Positions 7,490 through 16,370 of a stretch of 64,000 nucleotides of DNA are shown here, piece after piece; the stretch's first letter is position 1, and the number at the start of each line of letters is the position of its first letter. The translations under genes and the position numbers were made by a program. Source of the DNA: Methylobacter sp. Lineage in GTDB: Bacteria > Pseudomonadota > Gammaproteobacteria > Methylococcales > Methylomonadaceae. The notes under the pieces were generated by a model. That model saw only the letters and a list, made by a program, of their open reading frames with translations. It had not been told where the DNA came from and did no database searches. The DNA is taken from NCBI GenBank assembly GCA_030653175.1, contig JAURZV010000072.1, forward strand, positions 1 through 64,000. The letters are read 5' to 3'.

Positions 7490-8038
7490 TGCTTAAACTC
7501 CAGCACCGATAAAATTGAGGTTAACTATAACAAAAAATAATTGGGGGCAAATAATTGAAATTTTTACTCTGACCCCAATTATTGGATATTTTTTCGTGTC
7601 TTTCGCGGACAGTATCTATCAGTAAACCGACTTTGAAACAGCCAAAGCCAGCTTTGGACTCCAGAAGATGTAAATGCCGGAGTTCAAAGCTGGCTTTGCC
7701 TACATGGATGTAGGTAAGGAGCGGAAGCTTTGAAATTTACGATTCTAAACGCCGCGTTTTGTGACGTACAGGAGCAAATGCCAGCCTGGGTGAGTAGTTA
7801 CATCCGGCTAACTATTACCCTACCCTCGATGTAAACGTTCAGTAATGTAGGCCGGAATAAGACCACCCAAGCGTAGCGCGAGGTGGCGTTTCCGGCGATT
7901 CGCGCGAGGCGCCGGAAACGCCCGTTTTCGCTGTCGCTCAAACAGGCTTATTCCGACCTACCGGGCTGTTTCATTTAGTACAGGAGCAAATGCCAGCCTG
8001 GGGTGAGTAGTTACATCCGGTGAACAATTCCCCCCCGA
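7490..8038. repeat. Repeat-filled spacer between the twin genes
   Basis: No gene. The stretch holds a CTGACCCCAATTATTGG remnant (about 7565), a TTTGGACTCCAGAA / GGAGTTCAAAGC inverted pair (7651-7695) related to 54640-54830, a CCTACATGGATGTAGGTAAG unit (about 7699) also found inside the repeat at 46121-46277, and the GTAGGCC element at 7847-7961. A 42-bp direct repeat (TACAGGAGCAAATGCCAGCC and onward) occurs at 7767-7808 and 7979-8020. Confidence 0.75.
7847..7961. repeat. GTAGGCCGGAATAAG inverted-repeat element, copy 2
   Basis: Same family as 5467-5585. Bounded by GTAGGCCGGAATAAG and CTTATTCCGACCTAC, with GGCGTTTCCGGC / GCCGGAAACGCC inside. Confidence 0.88.
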
Positions 8039-8410
8039 TTATCTTAAATAATTAACCACAAAAACAGCACATGACACGGTAATACCTAACGACCAAAACA
8101 TGAACCGATCAAGGCGCCGCCCCATCTCTTCAAAGCACTTATCCACCTGCTCAAAGCGCTTATCCACCTGTTCAAAGCGTTTTTCCATTTGCTCAAAGCG
8201 CTTATCCACCTGTTCAAAGCGTTTTTCCATTTGCTTGAAGCCTTCAAGCATCAATTCGCGCTGATGCTTTAACTCTTCCTCAACACGAATCGTTCTTTCC
8301 CGCAAATCCAGTTCATAACGAACATTGGCATTTAATGCCTCAGGCGACTCTAAAATAATCTTCTTTATTAAGTCCTGAATTTGTTCTATATCTTCTTGAG
8401 CTAATGACAT
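8039..8410 (-). CDS. Coiled-coil membrane protein, long twin
   Basis: A 123-residue paralogue of 7160-7489. The N-terminal ~60 residues are nearly identical, as is the C-terminal transmembrane helix. The difference lies in the coiled coil. Here the KRFEQVD/KRFEQME heptads are repeated two more times, and one copy has a cysteine (KCFEEMG). Near identity at DNA level, including the 5' flank (CTCCAGCACCGATAAAATT), points to a recent duplication followed by gain or loss of 21-bp units. The function is unknown. Confidence 0.75.
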   Translation of the reverse strand: MSLAQEDIEQIQDLIKKIILESPEALNANVRYELDLRERTIRVEEELKHQRELMLEGFKQMEKRFEQVDKRFEQMEKRFEQVDKRFEQVDKCFEEMGRRLDRFMFWSLGITVSCAVFVVNYLR

Positions 8411-8611
8411 TGATTAAACTCCAGCACCGATAAAATTAAGGTTAACTATAACAAAATATTCGTTTTTTTATATTACTGGTTTAGGAAGCTCTTGGTACGG
8501 TATGAAAAAATGGATGGAGCTATCTCGGCTTGCTCATGCTGAGCGCTTCTGTCATCGTCTTATGAAAAATCAAGCGGCAAAACAGGAGCAATATTATTTA
8601 TGGTTAAGTTC

Positions 8612-8902
8612 TTAGTTTTCATTCCTTAACAAGCGATGACCTTCAAACACCGTCAACACCACCAGAGTATCGGACTTGACGCGATAGACGATACGATAAT
8701 TTTTCAGCAAAACCTCACGAATGTCAGCTTGCCCCAATTCAGGAACGATGCGACCAGCCAGTGGATTATCACAGGCCTGTCGAACCCGCTCACGTAACTT
8801 TTTTACCCAGACATTGGCGGTTGCAGAGTTATCACGGGCAATAAAGCGATGAATGCTCAGCAAGTCTTGCTGGGCACGCTCAGCCCATTCTAACAACAGC
8901 AT
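8612..8902 (-). CDS. ParE/RelE-superfamily toxin
   Basis: A 96-residue protein with the ParE-type pattern. It has the N-terminal WAERAQQDLLSIHRFIARDN, a middle helix and the core NPLAGRIVPELGQADIREVLLKNYRIVYRV, ending with FEGHRLLR. The IREV..NYRIVYR strand is the most conserved part of ParE/RelE toxins. ParE members poison DNA gyrase, while YoeB/RelE members cut mRNA, and sequence alone does not settle which applies. It follows the Phd-like antitoxin gene with a 1-bp gap, so the two are one transcription unit. Confidence 0.9.
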   Translation of the reverse strand: MLLLEWAERAQQDLLSIHRFIARDNSATANVWVKKLRERVRQACDNPLAGRIVPELGQADIREVLLKNYRIVYRVKSDTLVVLTVFEGHRLLRNEN

Positions 8903-8903
8903 G

Positions 8904-9179
8904 TTAAGGCACGAGGTTTAGCAGCGCTCCCAACGCTTTATCACTGACCACGCGCCCCGCAACATCATCCTCCAAACCTTGGCGTACAGCGGTCAAAAAG
9001 CTTGCTTGTTCCTGTAGGCGGTCAAATTCTTCCGGCGAAAGCAATACGCCTGTTGGCTTACCGTTTTGGGTGATGACAATAGGACGGTGGACACGATTTA
9101 GCGTTCTGAGTACATCGGCAGCATGACTTTTAAAGTGACCTAAAGGAAGAATATCTTCTGAAACCTGCAAAGTTGACAT
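8904..9179 (-). CDS. Phd/YefM-family antitoxin
   Basis: About 91 residues starting MSTLQVSEDILPLGHFKSHA. The Phd/YefM fold is visible in LGHFKSHAADVLRTLNRVHRPIVITQNGKPTGVLLSPEEFDRL, the conserved DNA-binding and dimerisation segment. The variable C-terminus would block the toxin. The ATG at 9179 has GGAG eight bases upstream; an in-frame TTG four codons earlier is less likely. It is directly followed by the ParE/RelE toxin gene. Autoregulation through an upstream operator is expected for the family. Confidence 0.9.
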   Translation of the reverse strand: MSTLQVSEDILPLGHFKSHAADVLRTLNRVHRPIVITQNGKPTGVLLSPEEFDRLQEQASFLTAVRQGLEDDVAGRVVSDKALGALLNLVP

Positions 9180-9503
9180 GAATCGCTCCAAATTGGTTTA
9201 AATTTGATGCTAAATATAGACTTAATTTCATATTAAGACAAGCAAGGTTATTGGGGACACGGTCACAATAGCCTCGGAATTGATCACCCCCATCCATCAT
9301 CCTAAAAACCGCAGTTAGTCCACGAAAGCCAAAAGTAGGCGCCTCTAGGCGACACGAAACAAATCAATATATTAATTAAACCATTCACCCATCGGGTGAT
9401 GATCTATAACTTGGTATCTATTTGAATATTTTCGTGCTTTTCGTGCTTTTCGTGCTTTTCGTGGATCAATTGATTTTTCCAGGATCATAGGTTACGGGGA
9501 TAT
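9180..9503. other. Gene-free stretch with TTTTCGTGC tandem repeat
   Basis: No gene is supported. Near 9430-9465 a 9-bp unit TTCGTGCTT is repeated four times. It resembles half of the TTCGTGTCTTTCGTGCTTTT repeats at 42.6-42.9 kb. Confidence 0.55.
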
Positions 9504-10505
9504 TTAAACCAGCTTGCTGTTCAACCAGTATTGACTGCCATCCACCAGGGTCTTGCCTACCTGAGAGCAGTTTTTGTACCAATCAACCCGGCATGGCTTC
9601 TCACGGTGTAATTGCCAGCCGTTGCCGAACAGCAGGTCAATCAGCTTGCCCTCAATTGAGCGGCTGTGTGTGGCTATCATCAGGGTTCTGACATTAGCTG
9701 ACAGCCAATCAATCTGGTCTTGCAATAATTCAAATTCGGCGCCTTGAATATCGATATGCATAAAATCGACAACGCCCAGATCCTGTAACAGGGTGGTCAA
9801 TTTCTTACAGGGTATCGAGTTATGGTTAAGCTCCGCCCCACGATAATCGGTATTCTCATCAGCAGCGGTTGCGGCTGCGCCCATATCTTCAACATCTGTC
9901 TCCGGAAACCAAATAACGCCGTCATGCGTCCAAATTGCGCCATTAAATAGCCGGGTAAAGACTGTCCCGCTCTGCGCGTCCTCCTCTGTAACGCCTGCCG
10001 GTCTCAGGTCGTTAGTTTCAAGATGCCGGCGCATCAAAGGAAAACGTTGGGCCGAGGCCTCAACGCCCACCAGCGTAAGTTGTCTAATGCCTCGCTGACG
10101 CCCGATTACCCCCGCAACGGCTATCCACGGCGCCCAACCCGCGCCAATTTCAACGGCACAGAACGATGCATTATTTTGGAAACGGTTCAGCGCATCGGTA
10201 ACGGCCACATACTCTATGGCTTCAGCATGAAAGCCGTCATCCGGAACAGGCAGTTCCAGCCGCTGAATATTTAGCGCTTCCGCTTTTATAAAGGGTACAC
10301 ACTCGTAGAGTGTTTTAACTCCAAAGCCGTCCGTGTAGTGATCAGTAGCCGTGGATGCCGTCATTGTGGCAAACTGTTTGAGGATGGGCAAATCCTGTTC
10401 TTCATAACCGGGATACACCTGCAACGGGGATGTACCCTCGGTGTTGTCAGCTTCAGCTGAATTCCCGAGCAGCCGTCGAAGCGCTGTTTTGATTGTCTGT
10501 TTCAT
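9504..10505 (-). CDS. FkbM-family SAM-dependent methyltransferase
   Basis: A 333-residue protein with a class I methyltransferase core. Motif I is CAVEIGAGWAPWIAVAG near residues 116-132. An acidic strand LTLVGVEAS follows. The FkbM-type DFMHIDIQGAEFELLQ (near residue 245) is the family hallmark. FkbM enzymes usually O-methylate sugars or other hydroxyls, so a role in trimming or modifying the surface polysaccharide is likely. It is the last gene of the run; its ATG directly follows the stop of the glycosyltransferase gene (TAAATG), so the two are translationally coupled. The acceptor sugar is unknown. Confidence 0.85.
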   Translation of the reverse strand: MKQTIKTALRRLLGNSAEADNTEGTSPLQVYPGYEEQDLPILKQFATMTASTATDHYTDGFGVKTLYECVPFIKAEALNIQRLELPVPDDGFHAEAIEYVAVTDALNRFQNNASFCAVEIGAGWAPWIAVAGVIGRQRGIRQLTLVGVEASAQRFPLMRRHLETNDLRPAGVTEEDAQSGTVFTRLFNGAIWTHDGVIWFPETDVEDMGAAATAADENTDYRGAELNHNSIPCKKLTTLLQDLGVVDFMHIDIQGAEFELLQDQIDWLSANVRTLMIATHSRSIEGKLIDLLFGNGWQLHREKPCRVDWYKNCSQVGKTLVDGSQYWLNSKLV

Positions 10506-13079
10506 TTATTCCTTCCTCGTAGTTAGTGGGTGAGTAATGCGCTCAATTAGCTGCCGGGTGCTTTCCTGCCATGTGAGCCAGGGCATGCCCACAGACTGCG
10601 GCGCCAAGCCTTCGGCGTTCAGTTCCAGCCAATGCCTGACGGCATCTGCCAACACTTGTGACTCCAGCCCGCTGAAGTAGTAGGCGTGTTCGCCAGCCAC
10701 TTCGCGGAACACTGGAATATCGCGTGCAATGATAGGCAGCCGGTATTGGGCCGCTTCAATCAGCGGCAGGCCGAAGCCTTCTCCCTCGCTGGCGGCAATC
10801 AGACAGGCGCCGGCGGCGTAGACCTGTTGCAAATACTCGTCGCTGATGCCTTCCAGCCAGAACAGGCGCTGGTTCAATTCGGGGTGCCGAAGCAGCCTAT
10901 CTGCCAGTTGATCAACCAACCAGCCATGCTTGCCAACGATCACCAGATTGATGTCAAGGCCCTGCTGCCAGAGCAGCTCAAAAGCGGCCAGTGTCTGGGC
11001 GTGGCCCTTGCGCGGCTCGACGGTGCCTACCATCAAAAAGCTGCTTTTGGCAGTCATCTGCTCAAGTACAACGGCCGCGCTGTTTGGCATACCCTCTGTG
11101 GGCAGGCTGTTTTCAATATCCGCTCCAAGGTGGAAACTGTCTACCGTCGGCTCCGCAATCCGTGCGGGCGGATTGTCTATCAACCAGCAACGAACCTCTT
11201 CTGCAACGGCCTCGGAGATACAAATCAAGCCGGTAGCGACTTCCGAAAGGCTGCGCAGCCACGCTTCGAAAGCCACGTTAACGCCCTCCGGCCACCAGTC
11301 CGGGCGTTGCAGCAACAAAATATCATAGACGATGAAATAGAGCTGCAGCCCCTGGTTCTGCAAGCGCATATACAGGTCGCGCGCAGAAGGTGTCAGGTAA
11401 ATGTTCAGATCGAGTGCCAGGTAGATATCGTCTTGACAAAAATCGACGATATCATCAGTGTCTGTGGGAGCGGCTTTAGCCGCGATTTCAGCATCCATCG
11501 CGGCTAAAGCCGCTCCCACAGACAAAGACGCGGCAAAGGCGTTCGCATACCGATAGTGCACGCCATCAAAATAGATGGGCCTGACATCGGTATTGGCCGG
11601 AGGATTCTCAAGCAGTTCCCGCAGAATGCTGCGAATGACTCGCTGAATCCCCGATCTGGCATCGCTTTGCACTAAGTCTGAAATATCGAGCATCAACTGT
11701 TTTGGCGTTTCTCTACCCATGTTGAAAGCAATACAATCGGCAACTCTGACCAGATCGGTGTCGCTGGGCACTTCAGTGCCACCCATGTCGGCGATGGCGC
11801 TGACTATTGCAGCGGAGCTTGCACCGAGAGCCCGGGCGACCGGCCGGTCGCCCCTACACGACAACTCAAACGCCTCAAGCGCACTGAGCGCCCGCTTGGC
11901 GCATTCATCCCATGAAAATTTCTTGGCCTGCGCCTGCCCATGCGCTCGCAACCGTTGCCGGAAGGACTCGTCACTTAATGCTTGAGCCATCTTTTCCATT
12001 ATCGATTGCGGCGACAACGGATCAAATAGCGCCTCCGCCAACCCAATAACCTCAGGGAGGCTAGTGCTGTTAGAGCCTATCACCGGCGCCCCGCAAGCCA
12101 TAGCCTCCAACACTGGCAGGCCAAAACCCTCGTGTTTTGAGGGAAAGACGAACAAGGTTGCCTCGGTGTAAAGCGAGATCAGCTCCTCGTCTTCAACATA
12201 GCCCGTCAACACCAGTTCGTGTACAGCAAGACCTGCATAGTCGCCTACCCGTTCCAGCTGACGACTTTCGGCTTCATCCAGCTTGCTGACGATCACCAAT
12301 TGATGGTCGTTGCGCAGTTCGGCGGACAGCAGACTGTAAGCGATGATCAAGCCGCCAATATTCTTGCGCGAATCAGACCCGCCCGGCACATACAAGACCA
12401 TGTTCCTGGTGATGCCCAGGCGCTGTCGTAATGTCGCTATTTCCTGGGGCGATCGGCGCTCAGGCTTGAACTGCGCGTCTGCCCCTGTGGAGATATTGAC
12501 GATGCTATCCGGTTTAAATCCCAGCGCTTCAATGGCCTCCAAGCGCGAATAGTCTGAAATAGCCAGCAGCAGGTCGGCGTTTTTTAGCGATTCAATCTTG
12601 CCTTGGTAATACTGCTTGAGTTCGGGCGCAGGCAAATAAGCGGCAGGATTTAATAACGGTATCAGGTCGTACAGAATCACAGCTGTTTTGGTGTCGCCGG
12701 AAAACGCACCGACTGAGGTCACCGCATCGTCAAGGTAGCCCTCAAACAGACTGGTCACTAGCACCACATCCGGCTGCATCTGTAAAATAAAATGTTCGCG
12801 GATTTTTTCGGCCGCCCGGGTGCGCCAAGCATTACCGGGGCTATTTTCCGCCACTGGCGCGGGCACATCAAATACGCGGATGCGCTGTTTCGGGATGAGC
12901 CCCTCTAAGGCCAGTTGAATATGGCTGATGCTTTCTGCTAATTCGGCATTGAGGATGAGCCAGATTTCATGCTCGCCGGCCTGTCTGATTATGGCTTGAG
13001 TCAGGGCAAGCGAATATCGCCCGATGCCACGAAAGCGGCTTTCTGTTTGGCTGCCTTGCAGGTCAATCACGATACGCAT
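10506..13079 (-). CDS. Two-domain GT4 glycosyltransferase carrying two in-frame palindromic inserts
   Basis: An 857-residue protein made of two GT4-type glycosyltransferase units. The first (about 1-400) begins MRIVIDLQGSQTESRFRGIG and has the donor-site motif HEGFGLPVLEAMACGAPVI. The second (about 465-850) has GTVEPRKGH and GEGFGLPLIEAAQYRLPII. Such fused enzymes, often WbpY/WbdB-like mannosyl- or rhamnosyltransferases, build repeating O-polysaccharide backbones from GDP-mannose or dTDP-rhamnose, both of which this locus can make. Two dispersed palindromes lie inside the gene in frame: 11834-11857, translated as CRGDRPVA in the interdomain linker, and 11461-11522, translated as SVGAALAAMDAEIAAKAAPT in a loop of the second unit. 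Neither touches a catalytic motif. Its start overlaps the upstream stop (TAATG). Confidence 0.88.
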   Translation of the reverse strand: MRIVIDLQGSQTESRFRGIGRYSLALTQAIIRQAGEHEIWLILNAELAESISHIQLALEGLIPKQRIRVFDVPAPVAENSPGNAWRTRAAEKIREHFILQMQPDVVLVTSLFEGYLDDAVTSVGAFSGDTKTAVILYDLIPLLNPAAYLPAPELKQYYQGKIESLKNADLLLAISDYSRLEAIEALGFKPDSIVNISTGADAQFKPERRSPQEIATLRQRLGITRNMVLYVPGGSDSRKNIGGLIIAYSLLSAELRNDHQLVIVSKLDEAESRQLERVGDYAGLAVHELVLTGYVEDEELISLYTEATLFVFPSKHEGFGLPVLEAMACGAPVIGSNSTSLPEVIGLAEALFDPLSPQSIMEKMAQALSDESFRQRLRAHGQAQAKKFSWDECAKRALSALEAFELSCRGDRPVARALGASSAAIVSAIADMGGTEVPSDTDLVRVADCIAFNMGRETPKQLMLDISDLVQSDARSGIQRVIRSILRELLENPPANTDVRPIYFDGVHYRYANAFAASLSVGAALAAMDAEIAAKAAPTDTDDIVDFCQDDIYLALDLNIYLTPSARDLYMRLQNQGLQLYFIVYDILLLQRPDWWPEGVNVAFEAWLRSLSEVATGLICISEAVAEEVRCWLIDNPPARIAEPTVDSFHLGADIENSLPTEGMPNSAAVVLEQMTAKSSFLMVGTVEPRKGHAQTLAAFELLWQQGLDINLVIVGKHGWLVDQLADRLLRHPELNQRLFWLEGISDEYLQQVYAAGACLIAASEGEGFGLPLIEAAQYRLPIIARDIPVFREVAGEHAYYFSGLESQVLADAVRHWLELNAEGLAPQSVGMPWLTWQESTRQLIERITHPLTTRKE
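11461..11522. repeat. 62-bp perfect hairpin repeat inside the glycosyltransferase gene
   Basis: Arms of 26 bp (11461-11486 and 11497-11522) are exact complements around a 10-base loop. The arm contains GTGGGAGCGGCTTTAGCCGC, a well-known REP type in gammaproteobacteria. The whole unit is translated in frame without a stop. Confidence 0.9.
11834..11857. repeat. GTAG-headed 20-bp palindrome inside the glycosyltransferase gene
   Basis: GGGCGACCGGCCGGTCGCCC followed by CTAC, so GTAG heads the unit on the minus strand. A sister copy with one changed base lies between genes at 53571-53595. The unit is translated as CRGDRPVAR between the two glycosyltransferase units. Confidence 0.85.
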
Positions 13080-14320
13080 TAGTTTTTCCCGGCGTCGATG
13101 GTTTGTTTAAGGTTGGCATAAATAAGCGCTGCTCGCGACGACAGGTCGGCTACTTTCTGTGCTGTTATGCATACACTGTCGGACGTAGTTGCCGGTTCGT
13201 GTATAACAAGGTGCAAACAATGCCGTACAGCTCCGGGCAGGAGCCGGAAGATGACGCGTGCCGCTCGCCTGAGCATCGGTTGCTGGCGCAACCTTTGTCT
13301 AAGTTGGCACAGCATCGGCTTGGCGCTGTCCTGAATGGCAGCGCCAAGCCGATGTAATTTGCCGCCAACAAGGCGCAGTGGCAGAGTGACTCGCCATGAG
13401 CGACTATTCAGTACCTCACGCAATTGGCCCTCTATTCGTACGGCGTATGCTTCGGTTTGTGCAAGCTGTGTTTCAGTTTGTGCAAGCTGTGCTTCGGTTT
13501 GTGCAAGCTGTGCTTCAGTTTGTGCAAGTTGTGCATCGGTTTGTGCAAGCTGTGCTTCGGCCTGTACAACACGTGCAGTCAACTCACTCTCCCTTGCCTG
13601 GTATGACGTTACCAATTCTCTGCACAGAGTGGAGCTCGCCGTTAATATCATGTCATCGAAAACATTAGGCGGCGAAGAAAATGCCGCCGCAAGTTCGGCA
13701 TGTTCTTTTGCAATATAAAAACGATTAAGCCCGTCAAAGTAGACAAACTGGTAATCCGCTGCAACGAGGAGTGGATCCCAGCTGGCGTAGTCGACCTCGG
13801 TCGAGTTAGGAATGGTCGCCTCAATCACCATCACCCACGGCCGCAAGGCTTGACTGTCCCAGCCTTTGAGCACTTGACCTTCAAGCCCTTCCACATCAAT
13901 TTTGAGCCAATGTACCTCTTTGCCCGCAAGCGACTGCAAAGCCGATTTTAAGGTTAAAACGGGGACATGAATCCGTTGGCAGTCAAACCCATGCTCGGTG
14001 TGGTGACGCCGGGCATAGGCGTCCACTGCGGTGCTGAGACCGGTTTCCGGTATGACATTGAGTTCAAGCGTGCCTTCAATGTCGGACAGCGCAACTTCCA
14101 GCACTACCTCATCAGGCCGATCCTGGCGCAAGAGCCTGGCGTATTCCGGCACAGGTTCAATGTGGATGCCTCTCCAGCCACGATCATAAAAGGCTTTGCT
14201 GACAGAATCAATAACGGGGTGCTGGGCACCCACATCAACGTAACAGCCTTTTTCGACGTGCCTCAGGGCGCGCCAAAGCATGACATCTTCAAAGTTCTGC
14301 GCGTAGGTAGTAAATGCCAT
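13079..14320 (-). CDS. FkbM-family methyltransferase with C-terminal coiled coil
   Basis: A 413-residue protein. Residues 1-~215 are an FkbM-type methyltransferase: YAQNFEDVMLWRAL opens it, motif I is YVDVGAQHP, and HWLKIDVEGLEGQVLKGW is the family signature. A linker leads into six QLAQTEA heptads (about residues 250-290), encoded by 21-bp tandem repeats at 13449-13574. A basic C-terminal segment with SWRVTLPLRLVGG follows, a motif often found at the end of polysaccharide-modifying enzymes and glycosyltransferases. The coiled coil may set oligomer size or dock partner enzymes. It overlaps the glycosyltransferase start by one base and follows the upstream methyltransferase by 2 bp, so all are one operon. 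Confidence 0.85.
   Translation of the reverse strand: MAFTTYAQNFEDVMLWRALRHVEKGCYVDVGAQHPVIDSVSKAFYDRGWRGIHIEPVPEYARLLRQDRPDEVVLEVALSDIEGTLELNVIPETGLSTAVDAYARRHHTEHGFDCQRIHVPVLTLKSALQSLAGKEVHWLKIDVEGLEGQVLKGWDSQALRPWVMVIEATIPNSTEVDYASWDPLLVAADYQFVYFDGLNRFYIAKEHAELAAAFSSPPNVFDDMILTASSTLCRELVTSYQARESELTARVVQAEAQLAQTDAQLAQTEAQLAQTEAQLAQTETQLAQTEAYAVRIEGQLREVLNSRSWRVTLPLRLVGGKLHRLGAAIQDSAKPMLCQLRQRLRQQPMLRRAARVIFRLLPGAVRHCLHLVIHEPATTSDSVCITAQKVADLSSRAALIYANLKQTIDAGKN
13449..13574. repeat. Six 21-bp tandem units encoding QLAQTEA heptads
   Basis: Units such as GCTTCGGTTTGTGCAAGCTG repeat head to tail six times with small changes. Because the period is 21 bp, copy-number change would keep the frame and lengthen or shorten the coiled coil by whole heptads. 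Confidence 0.85.
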
Positions 14321-14322
14321 GT

Positions 14323-15246
14323 TCAGCCTTTTGTCAGTATGATATTCATAAATTCGCCATCGACCACAAAGTCATCTATGCCGAGTTCGGCCTTGGCGGC
14401 CAGAATGGCACGCGATCGCCCCAAATAGAAAAAAAGATGGAAGCGGGTGAATTCGTAGAGATATTCGAAACACGGCGTCGCATGGGACATTTTGCCGCCG
14501 CTTTTGAGCAGGTCGCGCATGATCGAAAGCTCACGTACCGGATAGCGCAGATGTTCCAGGACATTGTTTGAAAAGATGCCGTCAAATTTCATGGTCGATA
14601 ATTGTTCCATGCTTGAAATAATATAGGGGCTGCTCGCCGTCGCCGAACTGTGCGGCTCATAACCATACACGTTCCAGCCGTCTTGCCGCAGCACATCCAT
14701 GCTCTTCGACCATGCTCCGGTTCCCCAGTTTAGATACACTCGGTCTTTTTCGGGATGGAGCGCATGAAATGCCCTCACCTCTTGTACCGTGGAATCGCCT
14801 TCGGAAAATATCTGGTAATGCCATTCATAGTCCCTGGAAAGTTCCTCCTCCGGCAGGCTCAGCATTTTTTCGGCGCCAAAAATAAGATCGCACTCGGGAC
14901 ACTGGTGACGAATCAGTGTCCCGCCCTCAAATATACAACCCGTAACAAACCTGCCGAACCCGGCAACTTCGCCCCGGTAATCGCAGAGTGGACAGGATAA
15001 ATCCGCGCTCGGAATCCGGTGTCGCTCAAACAGGTCAACCATCTCCCACTTAACGCTGATCTGGTGACGCAGCAGTTGTTTGTGTCCAATATCAGTCGAA
15101 TCTTTGATTTCCTTGAATGCCGGCGCAAGTTGTTCGTCCAGCGTTTTTTCGATAGGTTGATTGACACACAACGACCTGAGCGTTTCTTTCCGAATGAGCG
15201 CAACGCCAAAGTGACTAAGAATTTGGTTGATAAATTTACTGAACAT
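14323..15246 (-). CDS. Zinc-ribbon class I methyltransferase
   Basis: About 307 residues from the ATG at 15246 (MFSKFINQILSHFGVALIRK). A zinc-binding pair CPLCDYRG ... CPECDLIFG is followed by a Methyltransf_23-type domain in which motif I is degenerate (YLNWGTGAWSKSMDVL). DGIFSNNVLEHLRYP and LLKSGGKMSHATPC mark the later strands. Related enzymes are found in polysaccharide and C-methyl sugar pathways. A GTG start 16 codons earlier is possible, but that extension lies in a 120-bp block shared with the 5' end of the next gene upstream and copies the 3' end of wzt, so I prefer the ATG. It is followed 2 bp later by the FkbM-type gene. Confidence 0.78.
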   Translation of the reverse strand: MFSKFINQILSHFGVALIRKETLRSLCVNQPIEKTLDEQLAPAFKEIKDSTDIGHKQLLRHQISVKWEMVDLFERHRIPSADLSCPLCDYRGEVAGFGRFVTGCIFEGGTLIRHQCPECDLIFGAEKMLSLPEEELSRDYEWHYQIFSEGDSTVQEVRAFHALHPEKDRVYLNWGTGAWSKSMDVLRQDGWNVYGYEPHSSATASSPYIISSMEQLSTMKFDGIFSNNVLEHLRYPVRELSIMRDLLKSGGKMSHATPCFEYLYEFTRFHLFFYLGRSRAILAAKAELGIDDFVVDGEFMNIILTKG

Positions 15247-15300
15247 TATGGGAGATTTGTCGGTGTAAAGAAATGCTCGGTTCCAGCCAAACACAACCGG
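15181..15300. repeat. 120-bp block shared by the 5' ends of two methyltransferase genes, copy 1
   Basis: Bases 15181-15300 align without gaps to 16302-16421 at roughly 80 percent identity by eye. The block covers the start codon, about 20 codons of coding sequence and the 3' end of wzt (or a copy of it). Beyond it the two genes are unrelated in detail. Confidence 0.75.
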
Positions 15301-15359
15301 TAAACATAAGCGCCAAGCTGTTGATCAACGCGGTGGCTATCGAAGTCATCCAGAAATTC

Positions 15360-16370
15360 CTAGCAGAGATGGCAAACCAATATGGTTCCAACAGCATTAT
15401 CCGGAGATTCAAATTTTTTCACCGAAAACCCCTTCCGCTCTAACGTGGAGCGAAGATAACTTTCGCGGAACACTAATTCAAACCATCCATGAGTCCTTAT
15501 TTGCCATAAAGCCTCACCATCCGGATTAAGCCCCCAGTCATAGGGCAAATTTTCATTCATAGGCTCACCCGCGAGCGCTAAAATACCACCAGGAGCAAGC
15601 AAAGAAGGTATGGAGTCCAAGAGCTGGAGATGATCGTAGGCATGGTGGAACGACTCAAAAAACAGGACGCAGTCAAACTTTTGATTTAATTTGCCGGCCT
15701 CTTCATAACCCAAACAAGCAAATTCTATGTCGACATTTAATGCTTTAGCGCGTTTGTCGATTAGATCTCCGTACTTTTGATTAATATCCAGAACAGTAAC
15801 TTTGTATCCCATCTGCGCCAAAAATAAGGAGGTGTTTCCCCAACCAGCTCCCATTTCTAAAATAGACGCTCCTGGTGGAAGAGCTAGAGCTTCAATTATT
15901 TTACCGATACCCATTAATTGTCGAGATACGATACGAAAGTCTTGAGTGCAAAAGGGATAGGGGTGCGTTATGTGATATTCGACATCGAAGTCAAAAAATT
16001 CGTTTTTGACTTCATAGGGTTTCCCCGTCAGCTGTTCATACACCGACCACCAATGCTTACGGTATTCAAGGCTCCAAGGATCGCCGACAACGGGCGGAAA
16101 ATCCAGCCAAAAAGAGTGCAACTGCTCAAGAAAATTATTTTCAGATACCATTCTTGCTTCACCGGAAAGACCTAGTGCATCATCAACTTCTGCGAGCGTG
16201 GTTAGGCGTCTACCGGGATAAGGAGGGCAGAGTGAAATTGGTTTTTCAATTGGCACGTCAAGAGTCTCCGGTGAAAGTGACTTTTCGAGTGGTACAGCAC
16301 AAGTCTTTTTCCGAATGACCGCGATGCCAAAGTAACTAAAAATTTGCTTGATATATTTACTGAGTAACAT
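15360..16370 (-). CDS. Class I SAM-dependent methyltransferase
   Basis: About 336 residues from the ATG at 16370 (MLLSKYIKQIFSYFGIAVIRK). The SAM-binding motif I is clear (SILEMGAGWGNTSLFLAQMG), followed by VTVLDINQKY, FDCVLFFESFHHAYDH and LLAPGGILALAGEP. It belongs to the Methyltransf_23/25 group common in O-antigen clusters. The acceptor is not predictable. The ATG lies 14 bases inside the end of wzt, indicating coupling. A start 18 codons earlier would overlap wzt by 68 bp and is less likely. The first ~25 codons match those of the next methyltransferase gene, which suggests exchange of 5' ends. Confidence 0.82.
   Translation of the reverse strand: MLLSKYIKQIFSYFGIAVIRKKTCAVPLEKSLSPETLDVPIEKPISLCPPYPGRRLTTLAEVDDALGLSGEARMVSENNFLEQLHSFWLDFPPVVGDPWSLEYRKHWWSVYEQLTGKPYEVKNEFFDFDVEYHITHPYPFCTQDFRIVSRQLMGIGKIIEALALPPGASILEMGAGWGNTSLFLAQMGYKVTVLDINQKYGDLIDKRAKALNVDIEFACLGYEEAGKLNQKFDCVLFFESFHHAYDHLQLLDSIPSLLAPGGILALAGEPMNENLPYDWGLNPDGEALWQIRTHGWFELVFRESYLRSTLERKGFSVKKFESPDNAVGTILVCHLC

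Noticed and set aside
8502-8615. 37-residue plus-strand frame starting MKKWMELSRLAHAERF
   Set aside because: It looks protein-like and the frame stays open further upstream, so it may be the tail of a lost gene, but it is too short and unrecognised to annotate.
13449-13574. Regularly spaced 21-bp units considered as a CRISPR-like array
   Set aside because: They are head-to-tail units without spacers and encode QLAQTEA heptads of a coiled coil.
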